Shown here: piece by piece, positions 43,880-52,883 of the stretch | Layout of the letters: every line of letters starts with the position of its first letter | How positions within the stretch are numbered: the stretch's first letter is position 1 | Source of the DNA: JAGDZR01 sp049115695 | GTDB taxonomy: Bacteria > Bacteroidota > Bacteroidia > Cytophagales > Cyclobacteriaceae | Reading direction: 5' to 3' | DNA: 64,000 nucleotides | NCBI GenBank assembly: GCA_049115695.1 | Contig: JAGDZR010000002.1 | Span: forward strand, 152,171 to 216,170 | Program-made: the position numbers and the translations under genes | Notes under the pieces: generated by a model | Database searches by the model: none | Told to the model about the DNA's origin: nothing | The model's input: only the letters and a program-made list of their open reading frames with translations

Positions 43880-44503
43880 ATGTATTGTACGATTTTCAAG
43901 CTTATTGCTGCTATAGGGTGGCTATCAATGGATGGTTTTTCTCAATCCTCATGGGAACTGGATAGAGACAAAGACGGGATACAAGTATATACCAGGCAAG
44001 AACAAGAGTCAGATTTCAAATCGTTCAAAGCCGTGATGACACTATGGACCACACCTGCTCAAATTATGAATGTGTTAAGGGAGGCTGATCAATATACTCG
44101 CTGGTATGGTTTTACAAAAGCCTCTGAACTTCTCAATCAGACTGATACGACGCAGTACAATTATGTTGAAACAATTTTTCCATGGCCGTATAGCAATAGA
44201 GATATGGTTTATCGCATGTCGACAAGTCTGATCAATGCTAACATCATTAAAGTTTCGCTAAGGGGTATTCCAGATTATATTCCGGCAAGGGAAGGAATCG
44301 TACGCATGCAGCATGCAGAAGGATTCATGCTATTAGAGCAAGTTGATGACAAGACCATTGTGACTTATCAGTTTCATTCAGAACCCGGCGATGTACCGTC
44401 CTGGTTAGCCAATAATGCTATCGCTGAATTGCCTGTTAAAACAATGCTAGGCCTGAGGAATGAAATCAAAAAATGCTGTCAATCTTCAGTCGGAACTCAT
44501 TAG
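43880..44503 (+). CDS. Secreted START-domain lipid-binding-like protein
   Basis: An N-terminal hydrophobic stretch (signal or anchor) is followed by a START/SRPBCC domain: WELDRDKDGIQVYTRQ, MTLWTTPAQIMNVLREADQYTRWY, IFPWPYSNRDMVYRMS and TYQFHSEPGDVPSWLANN. These proteins bind lipids or other hydrophobic ligands in a cavity. Bacterial secreted members are of unknown role. It overlaps the convergent DUF1080 gene by four bases. Confidence 0.8.
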   Translation: MYCTIFKLIAAIGWLSMDGFSQSSWELDRDKDGIQVYTRQEQESDFKSFKAVMTLWTTPAQIMNVLREADQYTRWYGFTKASELLNQTDTTQYNYVETIFPWPYSNRDMVYRMSTSLINANIIKVSLRGIPDYIPAREGIVRMQHAEGFMLLEQVDDKTIVTYQFHSEPGDVPSWLANNAIAELPVKTMLGLRNEIKKCCQSSVGTH

Positions 44504-45366
44504 TAAATACACTTGCTATTGTCAGCCTTGACGAAGTAACTTTTATAGTTCTTAGCTTTTTTGTCCATGCAGCCACAAAGATCTAGTACTTCAATCTTAT
44601 CAAAATCAATGGGAGCAGTTTCAGCCTGAATGGTAATATACCCCTTGTCAACAGCCATTCCATCTTGCAATACGCCTTCATTGAAGTTGTCACCATGACT
44701 ACCATCCATGTGTGTTCTGTTGTATTCCATTACCACCTCTCCATCAACGATATGCTGGACAAGTGAATCACCTAACAAAAGGCCTTCCACAGTTACCCAT
44801 TGCTCTCCATGGTAGGTTTTGGACACTGAATTAATACAATGCGGTGTGAATAGCGAATCTCCCATGTAAACATGGGTGCCAGGTGTACATAGGTTGCATG
44901 TTGAGCGTTCGTCCGTTCCATTTCCTCCCAATAGCTGAAACTCTATGCAAATCGGGAATGCCTGATCGATGGCCATAGTTTCCACTGATTGCGCATGCAA
45001 CATAAGCCCGTTGTTACGAAGTGCCCAGGCAGGGCCATCAGTTACTTGCTCTCCTTTGAATCTATAGGTTGCTCGAATACGGTAGTGTGAGAATGGTTTT
45101 TCATAGAAAAGGTGTCCAAACTCTCCATCAAATCGTTCCCAGTTGTCGTACCTGACGCTCAATAGTGAATCATCTGTTATTCTAAAGGTATTGCGAATAT
45201 TATCTCCTGCTTCGTATCCGGTGAATTTTGGTGTCCATCCCGTTAAATCCTTTCCGTTGAATATTTGAACCCATTCTTCCTGATCAGGATCTGGTTTGTT
45301 TTCGCTTACTGGTGCGGCACAACCAATGATTAACAGAACTGAGAGGATCGCTAAGGAATGATTCAT
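44500..45366 (-). CDS. DUF1080 (3-keto-disaccharide hydrolase-like) lipoprotein with Cys-motif tail
   Basis: Lipobox IIGCAAP. The DUF1080 jelly-roll domain has VQIFNGKDLTGWTPKF near the start, GEFGHLFYEKPFSHYRI, NNGLMLHAQ and KTYHGEQWVTVEGLLLGD. DUF1080 members include 3-keto-disaccharide hydrolases, though assignment is not certain. The last 25 residues, starting CGCMDKKAKNYKSYF and ending NSKCIY, resemble the GC-D-x-A-NYN...GSC-Y motif that recurs in secreted Bacteroidota proteins. The tail may be a small Cys-stabilised module. Confidence 0.82.
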   Translation of the reverse strand: MNHSLAILSVLLIIGCAAPVSENKPDPDQEEWVQIFNGKDLTGWTPKFTGYEAGDNIRNTFRITDDSLLSVRYDNWERFDGEFGHLFYEKPFSHYRIRATYRFKGEQVTDGPAWALRNNGLMLHAQSVETMAIDQAFPICIEFQLLGGNGTDERSTCNLCTPGTHVYMGDSLFTPHCINSVSKTYHGEQWVTVEGLLLGDSLVQHIVDGEVVMEYNRTHMDGSHGDNFNEGVLQDGMAVDKGYITIQAETAPIDFDKIEVLDLCGCMDKKAKNYKSYFVKADNSKCIY

Positions 45367-45455
45367 AATTAAAAGGATATTCAGCTAAATTAGTTTTTTT
45401 CGTCAAACGACTTCAATGAATGACAAAGTAATATGGTCAGAACCAATCAGATCTC

Positions 45456-46184
45456 ATGAGGATTGTACTTGCTCAGCTGTCGTCAATAAAGGGTGATGTG
45501 CAAGCTAATTTGATTAAGCACATTGCGTGTGCGGAGGCTGCAAATCAAATGAAGGCCGATGTTGTCATGTTTCCAGAACTATCTATAATCAATTATGAAC
45601 CAACCATTGCCCCTGGTTTGGCAGCTTTGGATTGGAAAGTGGAACTTAAACTACTTATTGATTTTACACTCAAGCATCCCATATGCCTGTGTGTGGGCGC
45701 TCCAACACAATCTGAAGCTGGTTCCGGATGCCATATTTCGATGTTGATGATAGATCAAGGAGATATAACAACATACAGCAAACAATATCTCCATTCTGAT
45801 GAAATACCATATTTTGTTAATGGGAAGGCAAGTATCCCTTTGATCCGGGGAGCGATTGCTCCGACCATTTGCTATGAACTGTCACAAGATGAACACATCA
45901 TGCAAGCAATGAGTCTTTCACCGTCGGTTTATATGGCCAGTGTGGCCAAGACTGATAGAGGAAGATTAGGAGCTTATGGAAAATTGTCTGAGCATGCAAC
46001 CAAGCATGGTGTCATTACCGCAATGGTCAACGCAATAGGTCCAACTGATGATTTTATCTCGGCAGGAGGCAGTGCAGTTTGGGATCGAGAAGGGAACAAG
46101 CGAGCATCATTAGACTCAAATCGTTCCGGCCTGCTGATGTTTGATACCACGAATCTTCGCCATAGTATCCAATACCTGGACTAA
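45456..46184 (+). CDS. Nitrilase-superfamily carbon-nitrogen hydrolase
   Basis: 242 residues. The catalytic set is Glu41 (FPELS), Lys108 (YSKQYLH) and Cys138 (PTICYELS), as in carbon-nitrogen hydrolases. Substrates may include amides, N-carbamoyl compounds or omega-amides. It is shorter than most (about 260-300). The stop lies on top of a truncated dipeptidase-like fragment on the other strand. Confidence 0.88.
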   Translation: MRIVLAQLSSIKGDVQANLIKHIACAEAANQMKADVVMFPELSIINYEPTIAPGLAALDWKVELKLLIDFTLKHPICLCVGAPTQSEAGSGCHISMLMIDQGDITTYSKQYLHSDEIPYFVNGKASIPLIRGAIAPTICYELSQDEHIMQAMSLSPSVYMASVAKTDRGRLGAYGKLSEHATKHGVITAMVNAIGPTDDFISAGGSAVWDREGNKRASLDSNRSGLLMFDTTNLRHSIQYLD

Positions 46185-46324
46185 CCCTGAGCCGCAGCTA
46201 TCAACGCACTCCAGGTTCTGAAAGTATTCTTGTAGCATGTCCGGATTATTTCAATGGGCCATTTGGCTAACAGATTTTTATATCGGTTTTTGAATTCTAT
46301 GGTATCCGGGATACAAGCTGTAAT
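46181..46324 (-). pseudogene. Truncated C-terminal remnant of a dipeptidase-like gene
   Basis: The minus strand reads CYKNTFRTWSALIAAAQG then stop (46181-46237). The intact M19 dipeptidase at 48.6 kb ends CYKNTFRVWNAVLAAAQS. The two share an identical 18-base block coding CYKNTF and an identical 11-base block coding AAAQ. About 30 further upstream codons stay open and keep a D-x3-F pattern resembling the intact DVSMF, then an in-frame stop at 46343-46345 is met. No start or body exists, so this is a relic of a second copy or of a recombination event. Confidence 0.7.
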
Positions 46325-46449
46325 GGATTGATAGCTAATATGTTAGAGCAATCCTCTGATAGGATAACGGCTTGGTATATCACTCGGATGACTGATTATG
46401 TCGTGAACTTCACTTGAATAGTGATATATTTATTCTAGCTATAGAAAGA

Positions 46450-48474
46450 ATGAAATCCCTTCCATTAAAGATCGCATTTCTGGTAATACTTATTGGAGCA
46501 TTTGAGAACATTAATGCACAACATCAAGGTGAAGATAATGCAGTAGATAGTTTGCGTTTTAGGTTGAAAGAAAGTCCATCTGACTCTATTAAGGCAGAGA
46601 TTTACATTCAACTAGCTGACGCCTATAGTAAAGCTGATAGAAATAAAGCGCTCGAAACTTATTTGGAAGCTTTAGGCTTAGTTAAAAGTGATAAGCGCAG
46701 GGCAAGTTTGTTAAGTAGTATTGCCCAGACCTATTGGGGGTTGGGCAAGTTTCATGATGCACTTAATTTTTACAAAAAAGCACTTACACTCTCTCAGGCT
46801 TTGAATGATAGCACTCAAATTGGAAAATTCTATAACAGTATTGCAGCGACCAATTGGTCTTTGGGAAATTGGAATGATGCCCTGCAAATCTATCAGCAAA
46901 GTTTAGCTATCAGAAAGGCTATCAATGATCATAAAGGGGTATCAACTACCCTCAATAACATAGGATTGATATATCAGGATTTTGGCGTGTATGATCAGGC
47001 ACTTTCGTATCACAATGAGGCATTGGAGATAGCAGTTGAAATCGACAATATAGGTGCAAAGACCTATTCCTACTCTAACATTGGCAACTGTTACAAGAAA
47101 AAAGGTGATTATCAGTCGTCTCTGACTCACCATAAACTTGCATTCAGCATCTACCGAAACAGCAATACGGGTAGTTCAGATAATTCTTACTTTCTGGCCA
47201 ATATTGGGATGGTCTTTCAAGAATTAGGACAAATAGATTCGGCTTTATATTATTTTCAGAATTCTCTAATTGAGGCCGAAAAAATCAATAATCAACATAG
47301 GATTTCAATTGCCGAAAACAGTTTAGGTGAATCTTATTTGCTCAAGGGTGAGATCAAGTCTGCTGCTAACTATTTGAATAGAAGTTACCTGAGTTCATTA
47401 AGTAATGGTTATACGGAATTGCTTTGTGCTAATCAGTTTGCGCTTGCGGATATTGAGGAAAGAAACGGAAACACCGCCCTGGCATTGACCCTTTATAAAG
47501 AGGCCACTGCCTTAAAGGATAGCCTTTTTAACAAGAAAGAGATCTCAAGATTCACGGAGTTGATCATTGACCGAATTCAGGAGAAGGATGAAATTGAAAA
47601 GTCGTTGTTGAAGGAAAATATTGAAATTCAAAATGCAGTTATCAAGGAGGAAAGAAATGTAATTGGACTATTGTTGGTTGGGGGTACTCTGCTGCTAGTT
47701 GGACTTGTTCATATTGCAAGGAGTCGTGAATCCATTAAGAAGCTGAATAAAAAATTGCGGGCGTCAGAACAAAGCCTTCAACGCTCTAATGCAGACAAGG
47801 ACAAGTTCTTCTCGATAATTTCCCATGACCTAAAAAGTCCTTTTAACGCAATTGTTGGTTTCAGTAATTTGATAGCTGATTATGTAGAGCAAAAGGATTT
47901 TGAAAGTGTTAAAAAGTTCTCAGGAATTATTAGCAGTTCCGCATTGAAAGCGATGGATTTATTGTCGAACCTGATGAACTGGGCCATGTCACAAACAGGG
48001 AAAATGAGATTTTCGCCTGAAAGGATTGATATCAATGATTTGATAAAGGAAAACGTGAATTTCTATTCAGATATCGCTTCTCAAAAGGCGATTTCAATGA
48101 CAAACATGACAGAGGGGTCAATATTTGTGCAGGCTGACAAGCACATGATCAATACCATTCTTAGAAATTTGATAGCCAATGCGATTAAGTATACATCCAA
48201 TGGAGGAATACAGCTTTCAAGTGAGATAAAGAGTGATGAGGTCGAAATCGCCATAAGGGATACAGGTATAGGTATTTCGGAAGTGGGCTTGAAAGATTTG
48301 TTCAGAACTGATGCTCAGCTTTCTACAGATGGAACAGCCGATGAAAAAGGGACAGGGCTTGGCCTTGGTCTATGCAAAGAGTTTGTTGATCAACATCAAG
48401 GTCAACTATGGGCTACCAGCGAGATGGATAAAGGTTCTGTGTTTTATTTTACAGTGCCGCTGAGCACTGATTAA
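46450..48474 (+). CDS. TPR-containing sensor histidine kinase (HisKA)
   Basis: Signal peptide (MKSLPLKIAFLVILIGAFENINA), TPR repeats (about 35-380, e.g. LNFYKKALTLSQALND, ALSYHNEALEIAVEI), a TM helix (about 405-425), then HisKA (FFSIISHDLKSPFNAIVGFSNLI) and HATPase with LRNLIANAIKYT, DTGIGIS and GTGLGLGLCKEF. All kinase boxes are present, so it should autophosphorylate. There is no adjacent response regulator. The start at ATG 46450 begins the signal peptide; the frame is open from a TTG at 46414. Confidence 0.9.
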   Translation: MKSLPLKIAFLVILIGAFENINAQHQGEDNAVDSLRFRLKESPSDSIKAEIYIQLADAYSKADRNKALETYLEALGLVKSDKRRASLLSSIAQTYWGLGKFHDALNFYKKALTLSQALNDSTQIGKFYNSIAATNWSLGNWNDALQIYQQSLAIRKAINDHKGVSTTLNNIGLIYQDFGVYDQALSYHNEALEIAVEIDNIGAKTYSYSNIGNCYKKKGDYQSSLTHHKLAFSIYRNSNTGSSDNSYFLANIGMVFQELGQIDSALYYFQNSLIEAEKINNQHRISIAENSLGESYLLKGEIKSAANYLNRSYLSSLSNGYTELLCANQFALADIEERNGNTALALTLYKEATALKDSLFNKKEISRFTELIIDRIQEKDEIEKSLLKENIEIQNAVIKEERNVIGLLLVGGTLLLVGLVHIARSRESIKKLNKKLRASEQSLQRSNADKDKFFSIISHDLKSPFNAIVGFSNLIADYVEQKDFESVKKFSGIISSSALKAMDLLSNLMNWAMSQTGKMRFSPERIDINDLIKENVNFYSDIASQKAISMTNMTEGSIFVQADKHMINTILRNLIANAIKYTSNGGIQLSSEIKSDEVEIAIRDTGIGISEVGLKDLFRTDAQLSTDGTADEKGTGLGLGLCKEFVDQHQGQLWATSEMDKGSVFYFTVPLSTD

Positions 48475-48613
48475 TAATTTCAGCACCATTTCGAAAACGC
48501 TTTTTAATCAGAAGTTGATATTGATTTTTACACCTATATCAGTGATCAGTCTAATCTTTTAGGATCCGTAAGCTAGAGCATGCAATATCCATTCCTTAAG
48601 TGTAGGTCCGAAA

Positions 48614-49855
48614 TTAACTTTGAGCCGCAGCTAATACGGCATTCCAAACCCGGAAAGTATTCTTGTAGCAAATTTTGGCAATGTCCTCTTCATTGTATCC
48701 GCGCTTCAGTAATTCTGCGATGAGATTGGGGAACATCGAGACATCCTTGAGGCCCGCAGGCAGGCTGTCACCTACTCCATCAAAATCAGACCCAAAGCCT
48801 ACATGATTGATACCCACCAAATTTACCACATGGTCGATATGATCAGCAACAGTTTGTATGTCTTCCCACACATTGATTTCAATTGCATATTGCTTGGCAT
48901 ACGCTTTGTAAACTGAATCTTCGGTGGTCAGATTGTTTTCTGCCCGATAGTTGACCAGGTGTTCTCTGAGCTGTTGACGTTTGTCTCGGGCAGCTTTAGA
49001 TAGAAACGATGATCCAAAATTGATATGAATAACGCCATCATTTTCAGCCAGCAGTTTAATCATGTCATCATCCATGTTTCGCATAAATTCGGGTGTGAAT
49101 TTTCGGCAGGACGAGTGTGACGCAATTACTGGGGCGTTCGTGATCTTCATTACATCATAGAAAGCCTTATCTGACACATGCGAAATGTCCACCATGATGC
49201 CGACCCTGTTCATTTCTTTGACCACTTCTTCGCCAAATGGACTCAGGCCATCCCATGTGTCTTCTGTTTCATCATACGAGGAATCGCAAATTTGATTATC
49301 AGTACCGTGCGTTAGCGTAATGTATCTAATGCCTCTTTGAAAGAAGTAATCCACATTTTTAATGTCATCTCCTATGGGAGCGCCATTTTCCATGCCCATT
49401 GGCAAGGAAACTAGTCCTTTTTCAAAATTGGCTGTTACGTCTGCGGGTGAGTTCGCCATTCCAAACATATCTGGAAATGTTTGGGGTAATCGACTCACCA
49501 TATCGATCAGGCTGTCAGCAAATTCCTTAGCACCTCCGGTTTCCTGATAGGAAGAAGGCACGTAAATGGACATGAATGGTGCATCAAGTCCTCCTTGTTT
49601 TGCTTTTGGATAATCAAAATTACCAGTCGTCTCGACTGAGACATCTTCAACTGCCTTCTTGAGCATGAACCCTTTTACCTCCATTCGGTAAGGGAGATCA
49701 ACATGACCATCTGCTATGATGTACTTTTTGGCTAGTTCTTCAGCTTTGGACTGATAGTCAATTTCTTCAGATTCGGCAGGTGCTGTTTTAGGTGAAGGGG
49801 ATTGACAGCTCACGATGGCGACAATGGTCAACAGAAGATATAGGGAATATTTCAT
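48614..49855 (-). CDS. Membrane dipeptidase (M19) lipoprotein
   Basis: Lipobox VSCQSP, then an M19 renal-dipeptidase domain. Metal and substrate residues are seen in DGHVDLPYR (HxD), GMENG (bridging Glu), TLTHGTDN, DISHVSD, IASHSSCRKF and GFGSDFDGVGD. It should cleave dipeptides in the periplasm or at the surface. The start is set at the Met of MKYSLYLL, which begins the lipoprotein signal; the frame is open to 49900. Its C-terminal 18 codons have a diverged second copy at 46.2 kb. Confidence 0.93.
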   Translation of the reverse strand: MKYSLYLLLTIVAIVSCQSPSPKTAPAESEEIDYQSKAEELAKKYIIADGHVDLPYRMEVKGFMLKKAVEDVSVETTGNFDYPKAKQGGLDAPFMSIYVPSSYQETGGAKEFADSLIDMVSRLPQTFPDMFGMANSPADVTANFEKGLVSLPMGMENGAPIGDDIKNVDYFFQRGIRYITLTHGTDNQICDSSYDETEDTWDGLSPFGEEVVKEMNRVGIMVDISHVSDKAFYDVMKITNAPVIASHSSCRKFTPEFMRNMDDDMIKLLAENDGVIHINFGSSFLSKAARDKRQQLREHLVNYRAENNLTTEDSVYKAYAKQYAIEINVWEDIQTVADHIDHVVNLVGINHVGFGSDFDGVGDSLPAGLKDVSMFPNLIAELLKRGYNEEDIAKICYKNTFRVWNAVLAAAQS

Positions 49856-49888
49856 GAATCTTATTTTAAGCCCCCAAGATATACTAAC

Positions 49889-49927
49889 CTTTAAAAACAA
49901 AAAACCCCGACATTTCTGCCAGGGTTT
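49889..49927 (-). terminator. Rho-independent terminator
   Basis: Stem AAACCC/GGGTTT (49902-49907 with 49922-49927). On the minus strand it is followed by a T-rich run. It lies 22 bases after the lipoprotein gene at 49950. Confidence 0.75.
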
Positions 49928-49949
49928 AAAATTTTATGACTGGTATAGC

Positions 49950-50852
49950 TTATTCGCCTGCTTCAGCGAGAATGAACTCTAAAGTGATGAAGTCAGTTGA
50001 ATTAAAACCAGGCTGCAACGCAGTTACATGAAGGATACCTTGCTGTCCACCATCCGTTGAGAATGCTAGTACGGTTCCGGTTTCAAGACCTTCCTCTATA
50101 AGATTTCCACCTGAAAAATCAACACCGTCCAAAACAGCCTGAACGTCAGCTACAGTTACCAACTCAGTAGGAGTTGCACTAACAGCTACAAAGTACGTCT
50201 CGTTTCTGGTTCCCCAATCACTGATATCATACGCACCAGTAAAGGCAGTTGAGTATGCAGAAGGAGCAGCAATGTTTGCTTCAGTTACGAAGAAGTAACC
50301 CAGGTCAATATTAGCTGATACAGGATCTGAAGTAGCTTCTACATCATTTACAGAGTAAGTTTTGTTCTCAGAAATAGAGTAAAATGTTTGAGAAGTCTCA
50401 TCTGCCGTAGGAGCGTACAATAATACAGCTGTTTGAATTTTGGCAGGAGGAGATGTTACTGAGAAAGTTAAAGTTGCTTCTCCTGTTTGACCATCATCAT
50501 CGACCGCTTCTGCAGTCAACATGTAAGAGCCAACAGCAAGTTCTGTCAAAGTGATCGCTGGAGTAGTGGCACTTGTTGTACCAGCATCCACGCCAAGATC
50601 GGTTCTAGTGAATTCTGCCACTTGATTAGTGCCATCAGACAGTCGAACTACATTGAATCCACCTGGAGCAGAAACAGTAAGTGTTAACTCAACATCTGTC
50701 CCGAATTCAACTTCAGCACCTTCATCAAGACCAGCAAATGTTACTGATGGGGGATCAAATGTTTCTTCGATTGGATCCTCACCGCAGCTGTATAGGAAAC
50801 CAACAGATCCCACAACAGCCAATAAGAGTAGTTTTTGGAAAATTTTCTTCAT
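49950..50852 (-). CDS. Secreted lipoprotein with Ig-like domain
   Basis: Lipobox LYSCGED. After a linker the segment VTFAGLDEGAEVEFGTDVEL to FSVTSPPA (about 40-135) looks like an Ig/cadherin-like domain with AVDDDGQTGEATL, as in many Bacteroidota surface lipoproteins. The rest (about 140-300) is beta-rich and unassigned. The start is the ATG of MKKIFQKLL; the longest frame adds four codons. A perfect palindrome lies about 65 bases upstream. Confidence 0.75.
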   Translation of the reverse strand: MKKIFQKLLLLAVVGSVGFLYSCGEDPIEETFDPPSVTFAGLDEGAEVEFGTDVELTLTVSAPGGFNVVRLSDGTNQVAEFTRTDLGVDAGTTSATTPAITLTELAVGSYMLTAEAVDDDGQTGEATLTFSVTSPPAKIQTAVLLYAPTADETSQTFYSISENKTYSVNDVEATSDPVSANIDLGYFFVTEANIAAPSAYSTAFTGAYDISDWGTRNETYFVAVSATPTELVTVADVQAVLDGVDFSGGNLIEEGLETGTVLAFSTDGGQQGILHVTALQPGFNSTDFITLEFILAEAGE

Positions 50853-50917
50853 TATAATAGACATTTAAGATTAGTTACAAGTTTAACGTGTCCGACTTTG
50901 TCAACGACGTGATAATG

Positions 50918-50932
50918 CCAAATAGTATTTGG
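50918..50932. promoter_or_regulatory. Palindrome upstream of lipoprotein gene
   Basis: CCAAATA-G-TATTTGG is a perfect seven-base dyad around one base, 66 bases upstream of the chosen ATG. It may be an operator; no T run follows. Confidence 0.35.
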
Positions 50933-51049
50933 AATGATGGTTTGGCGGTGACTGGATGGCGGTAATCCATAAAATTAATTTGGGGAAGCAAATCTAAATT
51001 CAATAATATTGATATGCTAAGTAAAAATTGAACTTTTCCTATTTAAATC

Positions 51050-51073
51050 AAAAAAATACCGCATTTGCGGTAT
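51050..51073 (-). terminator. Orphan minus-strand terminator hairpin
   Basis: Seven-bp stem ATACCGC/GCGGTAT with an ATTT loop (51056-51073), followed on the minus strand by a T run (plus-strand A run at 51050-51056). No minus-strand gene ends here. It lies about 200 bases upstream of the lipoprotein ATG. Confidence 0.6.
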
Positions 51074-51252
51074 CGTTAAGGGCTAGCTGTTAGACACTAC
51101 TTGGGATAAAAAGGTTCAAAACAGGCAATAAATCTGAAACAATAACTGATTATTGGACTAATTATATTTTTCAGTGGTAAATTGTGATTTTAAAAAAATG
51201 TGACATTTTTGTATTATTAAGCTTGTAACCGCTTGATCTAAAGAAAAAATAT

Positions 51253-51984
51253 ATGACAAAAGCAATATCACCTGAACTGCTGGCAGCTTGGAACAAATAT
51301 GGATTTTATCTAGCTGTGACTGTAGCTGCCGTGGGATTGATTGTGCTGATAGGGCACTATCTGAAGTTGTTAACGACACGTGACTACAAAACGCGTTACG
51401 ACTATATCAACATGCACGAAATCAACTTGATGTGGTATGGAGCGCTGTTGATCATAGTGGGTCTTTCGGTATGGGCAAATACCATGGTTGATAGTACAAC
51501 CTGGTTGTGGTTTGCTGTACGATTGTTTATTAGCGCAATGGTTGCAATGATCATTGGCGTTGTAATTCAGAACTTGTTAAAGTTTTACTATCCCTTCTTT
51601 ATCGAGAAGCGTCTGAAGAAGCTGAGGTATACACCTCGGACATCTCCTGACGGTAATCCAATGAAGCTATTGAGTGAAGAAGAAGAAGATGTTTATCTTG
51701 ATGAGGGTATGCAAGCAGAAGAAGACGCATTCTCAGTGGACTATGACGTGTGGATTGATGAGAAGAGTGGCTTTACTAAAATTGAAAAATATAATGGTAG
51801 ACTACATGCCCTTCAATGTGCTGAGTGTAATTATCAGACACTTCGCGTAGATAGGGAAGAAGTAGTACAGCCCGCAACTACTAATGCAGAAGGGGAGCTT
51901 ATGAAGTATTTCTCTTGCTCATACTGCGGACACAAACAAAGAAAGTCATTTAAGATTGCCATGCTAAAACAAGTCGAGGCATAA
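51253..51984 (+). CDS. Three-TM protein with C-terminal zinc ribbon, unknown
   Basis: 243 residues. Three TM helices (about 17-37, 57-75, 84-106), an acidic linker (LSEEEEDVYLDEG), and a C-terminal domain with CAECNYQTL and, about 30 residues on, CSYCGHKQRK, a CxxC...CxxC zinc ribbon. No family is recognised. It ends at the strong bidirectional terminator. Confidence 0.65.
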   Translation: MTKAISPELLAAWNKYGFYLAVTVAAVGLIVLIGHYLKLLTTRDYKTRYDYINMHEINLMWYGALLIIVGLSVWANTMVDSTTWLWFAVRLFISAMVAMIIGVVIQNLLKFYYPFFIEKRLKKLRYTPRTSPDGNPMKLLSEEEEDVYLDEGMQAEEDAFSVDYDVWIDEKSGFTKIEKYNGRLHALQCAECNYQTLRVDREEVVQPATTNAEGELMKYFSCSYCGHKQRKSFKIAMLKQVEA

Positions 51985-52005
51985 TCTATTGATATTCAAA
52001 ATATT

Positions 52006-52036
52006 GAAAAACCCGGACCAAAGTCCGGGTTTTTTC
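52006..52036. terminator. Bidirectional terminator
   Basis: Twelve-bp perfect stem AAAAACCCGGAC/GTCCGGGTTTTT with a four-base loop (52007-52034). T runs lie on both strands. It separates the convergent zinc-ribbon and SDR genes. Confidence 0.95.
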
Positions 52037-52038
52037 GT

Positions 52039-52812
52039 TTAGATGGTTCCCGTTTTACCCCCATCGACTGGAATAGTTGTCCCATTGATATAGGCAGCCT
52101 GATCGGAGCACAGGAATGTAGCCAGTGCTCCCATTTCCTGTGCCTTGCCAAAGCGCCTTACAGGTATGGTTGATTTCATTTCTTCAGCTATTTCATCTGC
52201 ACCTACTTTGCGCTCATGTGCTTTTTGATAGATGATCGATGATAGTCGATCGGTTTCGATGAATCCAGGTAACAAACTATTAACTGTAATACCATACTTA
52301 CCCACCTCATTTGAGAGGGTCTTTGCCCAGCTTGCTACAGCGCCTCTTACTGTATTGCTGACGCCTAATCCATCAATGGGTATTCGAACCGATGTAGAAA
52401 TGATGTTGATGATTCTGCCAAAATTATTTTGTTTCATATGTTCCAGGACGGCTTGTGAAAGCAGGTGATTCACGTGCAAGTGCATGCTCATGGACTCAGC
52501 AAGGTCATGGATGTCTGCCGTATGTAATGAGCCAGGGGAAGGCCCTCCGGTATTGTTGATCAGTACGTCATACCGTGCTGATTTTATATTTCCGAGGTGA
52601 TTTGAAACAGATTCAATATCGCTGAAATCGGCAATGATAGCATTGTGATGCGCTCCATTGAGCGAATTGAGTGCTGTGGTAACAGCAACCTCATTTCTTG
52701 CCATTAGTGTGATACTGGCGTTGGCTTTTGCCAGTGACTGAGCAATTGCCAGCCCAATTCCTTTGGAACTTCCACAGACCAGTGCTCTTTTATTTGAAAG
52801 ATCGATATGCAT
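52039..52812 (-). CDS. SDR-like protein lacking the catalytic Tyr/Lys
   Basis: Short-chain dehydrogenase fold with cofactor loop CGSSKGIG, NNTGGP, the Ser region IINIISTSVR and LLPGFIETDRL. Where YxxxK should lie, the sequence is GVSNTVRGAVASW, so Tyr and Lys appear to be Ser/Val and Arg. The beta-ketoacyl-reductase-like subgroup with this change is known. It may act by a different mechanism or bind a ligand. It is divergent from kynureninase (71 bases between starts). Confidence 0.85.
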   Translation of the reverse strand: MHIDLSNKRALVCGSSKGIGLAIAQSLAKANASITLMARNEVAVTTALNSLNGAHHNAIIADFSDIESVSNHLGNIKSARYDVLINNTGGPSPGSLHTADIHDLAESMSMHLHVNHLLSQAVLEHMKQNNFGRIINIISTSVRIPIDGLGVSNTVRGAVASWAKTLSNEVGKYGITVNSLLPGFIETDRLSSIIYQKAHERKVGADEIAEEMKSTIPVRRFGKAQEMGALATFLCSDQAAYINGTTIPVDGGKTGTI

Positions 52813-52883
52813 GCTTCAAAAGTAGTATTTCGATTTCGTAGTTTAGCAAAACGTGAATTTTTGATGATGCTATTTAGTAGCCA

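Larger units (their letters stand above)
50853..51252. other. 400-base intergenic region
   Basis: AT-rich divergent space between the Ig-like lipoprotein and the three-TM zinc-ribbon gene. It holds a 15-base palindrome and an intrinsic-terminator hairpin that points to the lipoprotein side, both listed separately. No open frame or tRNA was seen. Confidence 0.6.

Noticed and set aside
32375..46215. Shared 15-base string CAACGCACTCCAGGT at about 32.4 and 46.2 kb
   Set aside because: A match of this length is expected by chance once or twice in 64 kb, and the flanks are unrelated.
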